Assembly: GCA_019022495.1 (NCBI GenBank) | Contig: JAFEKR010000004.1 | Location: 744,001 to 808,000 of the forward strand | Direction of reading: 5' to 3' | DNA from: Epichloe hybrida | Taxonomy: Eukaryota; Ascomycota; Sordariomycetes; Hypocreales; Clavicipitaceae | DNA length: 64,000 nucleotides | Shown here: positions 13,601-24,278 of the stretch, one piece after another | Layout: each line of letters begins with the position of its first letter | How positions within the stretch are numbered: position 1 is the stretch's first letter | Program-made: the position numbers and the translations under genes | Notes under the pieces: model-generated | Database searches by the model: none | The model's input: only the letters and a program-made list of their open reading frames with translations | Told to the model about the DNA's origin: nothing

Positions 13601-14770
13601 ACTATAAACCTTATAGTAAGCTAGCTATACTACTAGTACCTAATTAGCCTTTTTAAGAATTATTAATAGATTTTATTATAGGGCTACTACCTATAAAAGA
13701 CATAAATTAGACTTATAATATAATCTTAGTTATTATAGACTATTTTATAAAATATAGTATTTATATTCTTATTTTAACGTGAATAACTAGTAATAGGTTA
13801 GCTACTATATTCCTAGAGTATATTTTTAGGGATTATAGTACCTTAGAAAGCATTATTATAGACTATAGTTTAACTTTTACTAGTAAGTTTTAGATAACTT
13901 TTTGCTATCTTATTATAACTAAGTAGTAACTAAGCACTGCGTTTTACTTACAAATAGATAGTTAAATAAAATGTTTAAACTAAGTTTTAAAACATTATTT
14001 AAAAGCCTTTGCTTACTTTAATTAGACTAATTAGGCTAATAATCTTTTAATAATATAGTTTATATATAATATAAGCATTTATTTAACTTATAGCTATACC
14101 CTAGCTAAGGCGCTATAAGGCTATAACCCTAGGGAACTATAGTAAGTAGTTATAGATATTCCTATAGTAAATAACTAGGTAAAGACTTATACTACTATAC
14201 TAAGAGATAGATATGTAGTAATTAAGTAGTTTCTAAGTAACTTATAGACTTAGTATATAAAATACTATAATAAGAAGCAAACCCTAATAAGGTTTAAAGT
14301 AAGTAACTATATTTTATTATTTATAAAGAATATTAACTTATAGTAACCTAGTAGGAAGCTAAGTGTAAAGTATTTAAGCCCTTATAAAATTAAAAAAGTA
14401 ATTAGTACTTATAGATTAGTATATTAATTAAAGCTACTACCTAGAACGCGTTTGTATAATGTTTTTAATATTATAAATCTTAAACTATTTATAAGGGACT
14501 TATCTAGCATAGAAGATATATCCTTACTATAAGAGAATATTATAAATAATAAATAGGAGTTTAAAGTTAAAAGAATTATATTATATTACTATAATAGGAG
14601 ATATTAGAAATACCTAGTTAAATAGAAGGGCTATAATACTTTAAAGAATTCTTAGGTAAAGAAAAGAGATTTTATTATAATAAATATTATTAAGGATTAT
14701 AAGCAGTAATTAAGTAGCTAGTTTATGGATATAGAGGTGTATTTAGTAGAGTTTAGATAGTAGTAGTGAC
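10690..14770 (+). pseudogene. Gypsy-1 pol pseudogene: PR-RT-RH-INT-chromodomain
   Basis: Domains in gypsy order. Protease at about 10718-10765 (ALFNIGAEYLII; the family's D-T/S-G has become N-I-G). RT at 11540-12040: the block LRLYVDYKGLNRITIKN is intact, but the YxDD box near 11920 reads YLNN. RNase H at about 12360-12720. Integrase at about 13600-14000, with the ELLIDFIIGLLP core and the LSTAFYLQIDSQIKCLN block. A chromodomain at about 14555-14700 contains YLVKQKGYNTLKNSQV (YLVKWKGY in relatives). Chromodomains target such elements to heterochromatin, consistent with the neighbourhood. Many in-frame stops; non-functional. Confidence 0.85.
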
Positions 14771-14959
14771 ATATAAAAAAAAAAAATCCAGATAATTTCT
14801 TAAACTTTAGATAACCTAACTCGTAACTACTTTACACTAATTACTCTATTAACACGTTACCTACCTATCCCTTAGTAGTCTTAGCTATAATAATAGGGGC
14901 AGAGGATTTGCCCTTATTATTAGAGAAATCTCTCTCCTTATATATATATATATAAAGCT

Positions 14960-16175
14960 TGCTAGGGAGGTCTAGTAGCCTAATATAAGTAAGAAGCATA
15001 AATATATTAGTAGTAAGCTACTAGTAAGTTAGTAAAGCTATAAGCTAAAGTATAGAAATACATATAAATAAAAGGTTTTATGTAATAAAATATAAGCTAT
15101 TAGAGATATTAATCTAGACTTCTAGATTAATAGTATTATTAAGTAGTAATATAATAACTTATTTATTAGTATTAGCCTTATATATAACTTCTACTATAAG
15201 TTATACTTACCTTACTTAACTATACTTATTAGTATTTTTAGTAATTAGGAGTATATTATAAAGTTTATGCTTTATATATATTAAATACTAGTAGTATATT
15301 AGTAGTAACTAAGTTATAGAAATAAAAGATATATATATTATTAAGAAAGTATAGATTATCTTTAGGATTACTATAAGTATTAATATACTTAAAGAGTATA
15401 TAGTATAACTAGGTAAACTAAGTAAGATACTAGTAGTATATTAGTAAGTATATTAGTAGTAAGAAAAGGAGAATAAACCCTAGTGTAGTCCTTATTATTA
15501 TATATATAATAGGCGTATTTTATTAAGTTATTTATATAAGTTAGGAGTAATATATAGTAAGATAGTAGTAAAGTTATACTTAGAGAATTAGTATATTAGG
15601 TTAGGATAGATTTACCCTTAATAAGATATTATAGCTTTATACTATTACTATCTTTAGGTATAATAGCTTATATTATAACTTACTATACATAGTAAATATA
15701 AGGAATCTTTATTTTACTAGTACTACTAGCTATAAGTTAGTAGGGTAAGCACTAGGGGATAGAGATATTATACTTATATTAAGATTTTTAAAGCTATATA
15801 CTTCTAAGGAGACTTTAATAAGGATATTAAGGTAGTCTTATTAATAGTAGGAGGTAGTACTAGTAAAGTAGTCTCTTATGTTCTAGATATTATAAACTAC
15901 TAGTAAGTTAGTAGTAATATACTATAGGAAACTTATAGGTAGTAAATAAGTAACTAATATTATAGATATTTAAGAGAATTTAAATATTTTAGATAAGGAT
16001 AAACATAAATAATAAAGTAATGCTATAAAATATTAGTAACTACTATAATAAAAGTAATAAAGCTACTAGCTTATAGGTAAGGGTAACTTATAATACTAAG
16101 GAAGGATGTAAAGGGAAGAAAAAAGAGTGTAAAAGTAGGGGAAAGTAAGCCTCTTTTATATTAGCCCTAGACCCC
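14960..16175 (+). pseudogene. Unrecognised 3' ORF of Gypsy-1 (about 400 codons)
   Basis: Between the end of pol and the polypurine tract lies about 1.9 kb, long for a gypsy 3' leader. Reading plus strand and treating TAA/TAG as Gln/Trp gives one frame from about 14985 to about 16170 that looks protein-like. Its C-terminus is basic and Cys-bearing (EGCKGKKKECKSRGK near 16100). Part of the stretch is TA-rich with short repeats of TAGTAAG type. I do not recognise a domain. It might be an accessory ORF of the element or a captured sequence. The frame choice rests on my manual reading, so confidence is limited. Confidence 0.4.
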
Positions 16176-16636
16176 TAAGTAATTTATACGCTATAGGTAG
16201 CTAATCTAGGAATTATAATATCTATAGTTATAGCCACTACTAGCAGATACGCACGCTAGCTACGAACTCCTAGTAAGATTATTATAATATCCCTAATATT
16301 AGATAAGAAGTTATTTGTTTTAAATAGTACGCGTTACCCTATCTATTTAATCTAATTACAAAATTTAATATAGGTAGTTTACCTATATAGCGTAAATAAC
16401 TTATTAGATAGAGGTATATATATTAGAGGTAATAAAGTAGTAAGTGTGTAGTTATTTATAATTAAAAGGTTATAAGATGGATTACCTAGGACCCTATAAT
16501 ATTAGTTTTATTGCTTAAAGCGGATATAATACCACGTACCTATAGTATAGCTAGTAGTATAAATATTACTATAAGTTATACGTAGTATACCTATACTAGC
16601 TAAGTAGCTCTTTTTAATTAAGGATAATTATATATT

Positions 16637-16648
16637 AGGGGGGCAGTA
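16637..16648 (+). other. Polypurine tract of Gypsy-1
   Basis: A run of six G within AGGGGGGCAG lies immediately upstream of the 3' LTR start. This is where plus-strand DNA synthesis would be primed, and it fixes the element's orientation as plus. Confidence 0.75.
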
Positions 16649-16915
16649 TATTAGGAGCATGGAGGCTAGAGAGCTAGGGATAGGATAGTTATATAATAGA
16701 GCCCTTAGATAAGCCTTAAGTTATGTAAATAACTAAGTAGCTACTAGTTAGCTATGTGTATATAGTAGGGTATTTAGATAAGGACTACCTATAAGATATA
16801 TAGGAGGTTAGAGTTTAAGACCTTTATATACCTACCCCTAAGTAGTAGCTCTCTAGCTATGACTAAGAACCTCAGCCTTCACTCCGTTTATATCTCCCCG
16901 AACACAGTCGTGACA
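16649..16915 (+). repeat. 3' LTR of Gypsy-1 (267 bp)
   Basis: Same length as the 5' LTR. The start is mutated to TATTAGG; the last 50 bases are unmutated (CTCCCCGAACACAGTCGTGACA region) and give the original terminus. Followed directly by the target-site copy CTTTC. Confidence 0.9.
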
Positions 16916-19900
16916 CTTTCCTAATAGTATAAAGCCTCTTAATCTCTTTAGTAGCCTTTTATACTATAATTATATACTATATAATATTAGGTAATAGTAA
17001 GGACTTATTTATTATATATAAGTAAGCTCTAAAGATAAGAAAGGTTAGGATAAGGCTATTAAGGCCTATAGTATTATTTAGGGCCTTTATTACTATTTAT
17101 AAGGTAGTAGGTTTAGGTATTATAGGATATTCGCGCCTAATTATATTATAAGCCCTTTAGAGTAGCCTATAATACCTTTTAACTTTCCTAATGCTATAGT
17201 ATACCTTAATAAGGACTTTCTTAATTAAGATTAATATTAAAGCTATAAATTACCTAAATTTATTACTATAGAAGTTTATTCTAGTGTTTATAATAATAAA
17301 ATCTAGAGGGCCTAGGTAAGTATTAATCTAGTATATCTAGAGGGCTTCCTAGGTTGTTTTTATAAAGATATTATTAAGGAATTTCACTATGTTAAATACT
17401 ATAGCTATATCTATAGTATAAAGTATAGGGTAGTTACTATTAAGATAGAAAATATTTACTATTACTTTATAGTTAAAGCTATACTTATCCTTAAGGGTAA
17501 ATTTAAAGTAATTAGGGCTATTTATATATATTTAGTATTAGTAGTAAAGTCTTATTAGCTCCTTAATAGCCTTAATATTAATATTATACCCTAATCTATA
17601 AAGAACCTTATATAGTTATTAGATTAATAAATGCCTAAAGCAGTAATATAATTACTATAGCTTACCTTCTATAAGGTAGCTCTAAGTAACTACTTCTTTT
17701 TTATATATAAGTAGTATTTATATATACCCTTATTTATGAATAATAGGGACTTTAATATTTCCTTATTATAGTGTATTTTTAGAGATATTAAAGTTAATTC
17801 ATAAATAATCTATATTATTAAGAGATAAGAGGAATAGAGTGTTTATTAATATAACCTAAAAGAGAATATTCCTAAAGGGAGTAGGCATATTAGCTACTCT
17901 AAGCATGATAATTAGTTTTCCTATGCTAAATTTAACTAATACCTTTTTTACTATTAATTCCTTAAGCTTTAGTTTAGGTATTTAGCGTTATAAAGTAAGA
18001 AATTAAGGGTGCCTTACTATAAAGAATTTTACAGCTTCTATATTAGGTATAATCCCTTAGAATATTATATAGGAATAGTAATCTTCTAGTATAAATATTA
18101 CTAAAGCTTTACTTAAGAGTTCTTACTTAAAGGTGTCTTCTTTACTTAGGCTATAATAAGCTACTTAACTTATTAGGAATTAAACTATTCTTTTACTATT
18201 AAGTTATATTCTATAATTAAAGAAGCTTATAAGTACTAGCCTATCTATATTATTAGGGCTATTATTAAATCTAATACTCTTTATATACTAAATAATTTTA
18301 TTATTAATAAGGGATTAAGGCTTATATTCCCCCTTATACTATATAAGGAATAAATTATATAAGTTATTATCTAGATCTATAAGGTAGTAATTCTTAAAGC
18401 GTTAATATGCTTTCTTATAGTTCTCTTCTAAATACTTAGATAACTAGTATCTTTCTTTACTATATATATAGCACTTCTTTATATAAGAATTTCCTTCTTT
18501 TCCTTATAGTTTTAAAGGGTATTAAGTCTCTTTTCCTTTCCTATTATATCTTTAGTTAGTCTAGAATTACTCTAGGGTTATAGCTTTAGTTAGAAACTAT
18601 TAATAGTTCTTTTTCTTTTCCTTAATAAGTTAGATTATTATTCTAATTTATTTATAAAACTCTTATAGTCCCTTTAGTAAATTTATAATAGCTTCTCTAT
18701 ATTTTAAAATACTATTATAAGCTCTTATAAGTTAATTTTAAAGTACCCTTTTACTTTAGCTTACCTTAAGTACTACTTATTATAAGATAGCTAGCTTCTT
18801 TATAAGTTTATTAAAGTAATTAACTATAGATTTACTTAGGTTATTATTTCTTATTTCTTATAAAGTAAAGTTATTTTACTTTAGAAAATATCTTTACTAT
18901 ATATCCTTAGTTTTAAATTATTCTTTTATATAGCTTATAAGTATAAGGAAGTCTTATAGTTAACTAGGTTTTAAGAGGTAGTTTATATAGTATTATAAAG
19001 CTTTACCTTTAAGTATAACCTTAAAGGTATAACTAGCTTATTTAGGTTAGATATTAAGTAACTTATACTTCTTATAGAATATTTAAAGCTTTAATTTAAG
19101 GATATTATAGTTATTAGTACTATAAAGTTATTCTTTAAGGTATACCTTTAATGAGTTTATAATTTACTTTAGAGAAAGCCTTTAAGTTTATAAAGATTCT
19201 CTAAATACTTTCTTTTATATTTATACAAGAAATAGTAAGGTTTTTAGGAAGTAAGAGAGTAGCTTTATAAGGAGTGCCCTTAGGGTTTATTATCCCTTTT
19301 AATTTTTCTCTCCCTTATATTAGGGAGAAGGAAGTATAGTTCTCTAGGCTATACTAATAAAGGCACTATTTACCCTAGGTAATAGGGGTTAACTTTATTA
19401 GTAATACTCTTACTTAAGGGTATTATTAGTAGTGTTTTTAAGGTAGTTTTACTAAATTATCTTAGGTAAAGGTATAGGTAAGGGAGTTACCTATAAATAC
19501 TTATAAATAGTATCCTTTAGTGCCCTTAATTCTAGGTTAATTAACTTTCTTAAAGAAAATTAGCTTACTAATCCTTTTAATACTAATTATACTAATAAGT
19601 AAGGTAAAGGGGTAGGCTATTAGAACCTAATATTCTTATTATCTAGTAAATTATAAAGAAATTCTTTATTCTCTAAGTTCTTCTAGAAGCCTATATACTT
19701 CTTCCTAGCTTCCTTAATTTCCTTAAGGGTTTAGAATTAAAATTCTTCCTAGTTTACTACCTCTTTAAGGTTATTTACTATCTTTATACCTCTTCTAACT
19801 ATTATATATACTTTATTATAAAGAAAATAGTCTTAAAGTCTATTCTAGGAAAGGTCTTTTCTTTCTATAAACTTATCCCTTAGCTATCTATAGAAGTTAT

Positions 19901-20628
19901 TACTAAATTTAAAGAATAGTGTTCTCCTAAATAACCCTTATTCTCTATACTATTTAGTCTTAATAATAATATAAAGGGTGATTTCCTTAGGTATTATTAT
20001 CTCTTTATATTTAGAGTTCTTTATTTATTAGAGTAGTTTCTTTATAATATATTATTAAAGTTTTGCGAAGATATAAGGGATTTAGGTAAGGTAAGTAGGG
20101 TTTTTCCCTTTATTAGGGTGTTCGCTACTATCTCTAGTTTTAATACCTTCTATAGTATTATTATAGCTATTACTTTTACTAAGAACTCTAAATTAACTAG
20201 AGGTCCTAGATAGTCTAGCTGCATCTAATATTCTAATTAATTAAAGGGGGTGTAAATCTTTAATATAAGGGGATAGGAGGGGTATAAACGTGAATTATAT
20301 AACTTATATTAATATAAAGGATTATAAGGCAAGGCAGTTAACTTTAAATACGTGATTAAACGCATAATAAAGAAAGATAAGGGAATAGCTTAGCTACTAG
20401 CGTTAAACCCTTCTTTAATATTTTAGAATTCATATAAATATAAATATTAATACTAAAGTAAGAAGAGAGCTATATTATACCTTTCTATTAGTATAACTTA
20501 TTATTAAACATAGCCCTCTTATTTTATAAGGTAAGTTATTATTAGGTAAGCTACCTCTTTTAATTAACCTTACTAATCTATAGTGTTTAAAGACTACGTG
20601 GTTATCTATAAAGGTAACCACTAATTAG

Positions 20629-20916
20629 TATTAGTTTTATAGGGTATTGAATTTAATATAAGAAGGTTATAAGCCTAAAGAATAGTATTATTATTAATTA
20701 TCTATTCTAGGCTACGTTATATGTGTATAAAAAAGAGAAGTTAAAAGCTAGAATTTGTAATAATAAAAGGAAAGGGAGCTATATATTTATAGCCCTATAT
20801 TTCCTAGCTAATTAACAGCCTAGGTTATAAGTCACGTGTGGGGCGCGCGCGCGGCCTAAGCTTTTGCTAGGTAATTACGGCTACGACGCGCGATTAATAT
20901 CACCTTTGTTCTAACA
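20629..20916 (-). repeat. 5' LTR of Copia-A A1 (288 bp)
   Basis: Matches 6377-6661 with many transitions at its left end, but its right 100 bases (GTGGGGCGCGCGCG block) are nearly unmutated. On the element's strand the leader begins CTAATTAGTGGTTACC, the same as in A2 and A3. Confidence 0.85.
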
Positions 20917-20929
20917 CTATTACTATTCT

Positions 20930-22640
20930 AATAAAGAGAGTTATAGTACTCTAGATTAACTAAAAGCTTATAACCTAGTTCTTAAGGAAGCCCTTTAGGT
21001 ATAACCTATAATCTCTAGTGCTTAGCTTTACTTATAGTATAGATCTTATACTCTATAAGCTTAAGTCTTATTAATTTAATACCTAAAGTTACATTTATAA
21101 GCTTTATAAAAGCCCTTTTACCTAGATAACCACTTTTATAATACTAGAGATTTACATCTCCTCTTATAGGTAGCCTAGGAGCTCTGCTTAATATAGCGTT
21201 AGCCTCTTTTAGGTTTTCTAATAGCCTTAAAAGCATATAAAGCTTATTAATATTATATACCCTTGCTATAGGCTAATTTCCTTTATAAAGAAACCCTTTC
21301 TTTTAATTCTAGAAGATACTTGCTTTTATTATAATTATTACTAATACTAGATTAACATAGAATTTAGGAATAAATAAAGCTAACTCTAATATAATAGTTC
21401 TTATTCTTTATAGTATAGGATTTATAATAGATATGCTTATAGGTCCTTAACCTAAAGCCACATAGATTATACTACTAGCCTTAACCTTTATTACTATATT
21501 CTTATTAAATTTAGATTATTTAAACTCTTAGATATTATTAAAGATATAAATATTTACTCTAGAGTTATAAAGGACTATATTCCTTCTTAATTCTAAGTTA
21601 TTCCTAGTATTTAATAAATTTACGCTTTCCTTTAATAATTCTGTACGCTTAAAGTATATAAATAATAATATATTAGCTAACTTTTTACCTAAAGTAATAG
21701 TTACTAAGTTATTTATAAGGTTTTATAAAGGCATAATAATTTTATGACCTTTTTTCTCTAGCTTCTAATTTATAGCCTTTAATTTCTCCTATAGGTTAGC
21801 TTTAAGATACTTCTTAATATTCTCTTTAAAGTTTTTCCTAACTTCCTAGTTCTTTAAAGTAGCTTCTAGCTTATAAAGAGCCTTAAATAAATTATAGAAT
21901 TCCTACTACTTTAAGGTATTCTTTATATTATAATTTATATATTTAGCATACTTAGGCCTCTCTAGCTTTATTAAATTATTTAATCTATTACTTATAAGAG
22001 TATTAGTAGTCTTTAGTTCCTTTAGTAAGGCCTTATAGTCCTTTTTAAACTTAGTAATAGCTTTATTTAAGCTTATTTTTATCTCTTTATTAAGTAAGTT
22101 ATTTTACTTCTTCTAAAATAACTTATATTTACTTTAAAGAGGTATAATAAACTTATATAGTATTATCTCTTTAGTCTATTAGGTCCCTAAGTCTAGATAA
22201 TTCCTCTAAAGTACTTTAATTATTATAGCTTACTTATACTAATTATAAGTACTTTTAGCTTATAAATAATTATTTAAATAGTTCTTTATAAGGATTAGTA
22301 TTTTCTTTATATTTAGCTTATACTACTTATAAAGAAGTAAGAGTATTCTTTAAATATAATATTAAATAAACTCCTTCTCCTTAACCTTAGTATTAAAGTT
22401 AAGGGAATCTTAAATATTCCTTAAAAGGGTCTTATAAATATATTCCCTAATCTTTAGTATTTATTTAGCTAGATTATAATACTTTATAAGCTTAAATTAA
22501 AGCTCTTTATATTTAAAATTAAAGTAATCCTTTATATCTTTATATACTAGCTTCTAATTCTTAAGAGTATTAGGGTTATTCTCTATAATCTCTAGTCTTT
22601 AACCCCTTTATAAGTATATAAGTATTATAAGTTCTTTAAG
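20930..22640 (-). pseudogene. Copia-C gag-protease-preintegrase pseudogene
   Basis: Minus-strand translation with stops read as Gln/Trp gives a long Lys/Glu/Leu-rich gag, with coiled-coil-like stretches (ELEASI..RYKGLL near 22550). After it come a protease-like segment near 21500 (KASSIIYVALGQ), then NLVLVIIIIKASIF near 21380, which fits the NLVSVSRLIKAG block of copia proteases. A GAG-pre-integrase block follows near 21170 (AELLGYLQEEM, where relatives have LWHRRLGHLGEE). The protease Asp is not identifiable. Truncated in the integrase by the A1 LTR. The right-hand copy repeats only the gag N-terminus. Confidence 0.6.
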
Positions 22641-22980
22641 TAATTTAACCTTATTTAGGTTAATATACTCCTAGACCCTATAAGATTCTATATAATTCTT
22701 AATTTATATAAACTACTTAATTTAGTCTTTCTTTAATAATAACACTATATTTAAAGTTTCTTTAAATATATTAAAGAGAAATACACTATATAAGGGAAGC
22801 ATAAGATATATTAATTAACTATTAATTAATATAATAAGAGTATTTATTTTATAATATTAGTAAGTATTAATTTAATTAATCTAATAAAGCTTAATAACCT
22901 TAAAGATAATAATAAATTTAGTAATAAAAGCTACCTAGGCTTATAACTATTAAGTAAGGGTATAGATAAATAATAAAAAG

Positions 22981-23167
22981 TGTTTAATTTAATTAATTAG
23001 AGGTATAGATAATAGCTAACTTTTATACCTAAAAGGTATATAGTGCGCTATAGTAATAACTAGTTTACGAAGGTACTTCTAATATATTTATCTCTACTAA
23101 TGTCTTATCCTAGTTAATGCGTGACCCTCGCCCACACATCCGATGCTTCAGGGAGCTTTTCCTAACA
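22981..23167 (-). repeat. 5' LTR of Copia-C left copy (187 bp)
   Basis: On the minus strand it starts TGTTAGGAAAAGCTCCCT and ends TTAAACA, giving TG...CA ends. The right copy at 23205-23403 is 199 bp; the extra 12 bp lie near 23267-23280. The GC-rich start (GTGTGGGCGAGGGTC) is unmutated while the rest is AT-rich. The 3' boundary is my estimate from the CA dinucleotide. Confidence 0.6.
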
Positions 23168-23204
23168 AGAAGGTACATAGCCTAGCGTAGTGGCCCTAAG
23201 GGGG
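23168..23204. other. 37-bp spacer between two head-to-head Copia-C LTRs
   Basis: Short non-repeated sequence (AGAAGGTACATAGCC...) between the outward-reading LTRs. It shows no RIP and no matching 5-bp duplications around either LTR. It is either original target DNA or a junction filler. Confidence 0.55.
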
Positions 23205-23857
23205 TGTTAGGAAGAGCTCCCTAAAGCATTGGATGTGTGGGCACAGATCGCGCATTAACTAGGATAAAACCTGTTATAAGACATTAATAGAGATAAATAT
23301 ATTAGAAGTACCTCTGTAAACTAGTTATTACTATAGCATACTATATACCTTTTAGGTATAAAAGTTAGGTACTATTTATATCTCTAATTAATTAAATTAA
23401 ACATTTTTTTATTATTTATTTATACCCTTACCTAATAGTTATAAGCCTAGGTAGCTTTTATTACTAAATTTATTATTATCTTTAAGGTTATTAGCTTTAT
23501 TAGATTAATTTAATTAATACTTACTAATATTATAAGATAAACGCCCTTATTATATTAATTAATAGTTAATTAATATATCTTATGCTTTTTTTATATAGTA
23601 TATTCCCCTTTAATATATTTAAAGAAACTTTAAATATAGTATTATTATTAAAGAAAAACTAAATTAAGTAATTTATATAGATTAAGAATAATATAAAATC
23701 TTATAAGGTCTAGGAGTATATTAACCTAAATAAGGTTAAATTACTTAAAGAACTTATAATACCTATGTACTTATAAAGGGATTAAAGACTAGAGATTATA
23801 GAGAATAACCTAATGCTCTTAAGGATTAGAAGCTAGTATATAAAGATATAAAGAATT
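23205..23857 (+). mobile_element. Copia-C right copy, 5' end only
   Basis: Plus-strand mirror of 22527-23167: LTR at 23205-23403, leader, and the beginning of gag (to about 23857), cut by the LTR of Copia-B B2. Differences from the left arm are transitions plus a 12-bp insertion. Together the arms form a near-perfect inverted repeat with arms of about 640 bp. Confidence 0.65.
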
Positions 23858-23971
23858 TATTAGTTACACCAAGGTGCCTACGCAAGTAATAGGATAATCC
23901 CGTAATATTGAAGTTAATAATAGTTAGATCATTCTAGCTAGGAAAGGCAAAGAAAAAAGGGAAAGTCTAGA

Positions 23972-24278
23972 TGTTGGATTCACAGGGTATTAAATTCAAT
24001 GTAATACAGTCGTGAGCCCGAAGAATAGTATTATTATCAATTATCTATTCTAGGCTACGTTGTCTATTATTATAATTAATTAAGTTATAGGAAAAGAGAG
24101 GTAAGAAGCTAGAAGTTATAATATATAAAAGGAAAAGGGGTTACGCGTTTGTGTCCTTATATTTCCTAGCTAATTAACGTGCTAGGTTATGGGTTACGTG
24201 TGGGGTCCGCGCGTAGCCTAAGCTTTTACTAGGTAATTATAGCTACGACGCGTAATTAATATTACCTTTATTCTAACA
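23972..24278 (-). repeat. 3' LTR of Copia-A A2 (307 bp)
   Basis: Starts TGTTGGATTCACAGGG and ends CTAACA. The left portion is almost unmutated, including CAGTCGTGAGCCCGAAG. Confidence 0.88.

Larger units (their letters stand above)
9092..16915 (+). mobile_element. Gypsy-1, complete LTR retrotransposon (7824 bp)
   Basis: Complete Ty3/gypsy chromovirus-type element inserted in Copia-A A1. The perfect 5-bp duplication CTTTC stands at 9087-9091 and 16916-16920. LTRs are exactly 267 bp each (9092-9358 and 16649-16915). The 3' LTR keeps the TGACA end whereas the 5' LTR reads TAATA, showing different RIP loads on the two LTRs. A polypurine tract precedes the 3' LTR. Inside are gag, a PR-RT-RH-INT-chromodomain pol, and an extra 3' ORF of unknown nature. 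Confidence 0.93.
6800..20500 (-). pseudogene. Copia-A gag-pol pseudogene (A1), interrupted
   Basis: Reverse-strand remnants in copia order. RNase H lies leftmost (about 7150-7700), including the family's segment for recognition of the 3' flank of the active site. RT is at about 8040-8800. Then comes the Gypsy-1 insertion at 9092-16920, which hits the INT-RT linker. Integrase and protease follow at about 17000-18700, and gag reaches to about 20400. Every domain carries multiple stops. The same frame is seen, less mutated, in A2 and A3, which supports the calls. Boundaries of the individual domains are inferred from those copies. Confidence 0.7.
6377..20916 (-). mobile_element. Copia-A copy A1, split by Gypsy-1
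   Basis: Full-length Ty1/copia element on the minus strand. LTRs are at 6377-6661 and 20629-20916, with internal halves at 6662-9091 and 16921-20628 separated by Gypsy-1. Without the insert it is about 6.7 kb, close to A2 and A3 (6804 bp each). Flanks are GATAT (6372-6376) and CTATT (20917-20921). These do not match and are not related by C-to-T/G-to-A changes, so either the original duplication is lost or the two ends come from recombined copies. Confidence 0.85.
20917..23167 (-). mobile_element. Copia-C left copy, 5' portion (LTR, gag, PR, start of INT)
   Basis: Minus-strand copia remnant beginning with an LTR at 22981-23167 and running left through gag and protease. It is cut at 20917 by the Copia-A A1 LTR. 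Its first 640 bp (22527-23167) are repeated in inverted orientation at 23205-23857. No second LTR is present. Confidence 0.65.

Noticed and set aside
14936..14956. TA microsatellite as a regulatory element
   Set aside because: Simple TA runs are expected in RIP-saturated DNA.
23150..23220. Terminator, replication origin or MITE at the centre of the 640-bp inverted repeat
   Set aside because: The arms are LTR, leader and gag of Copia-C, so the palindrome is explained by two retrotransposon ends; the spacer is too short and has no TIR/TSD structure.
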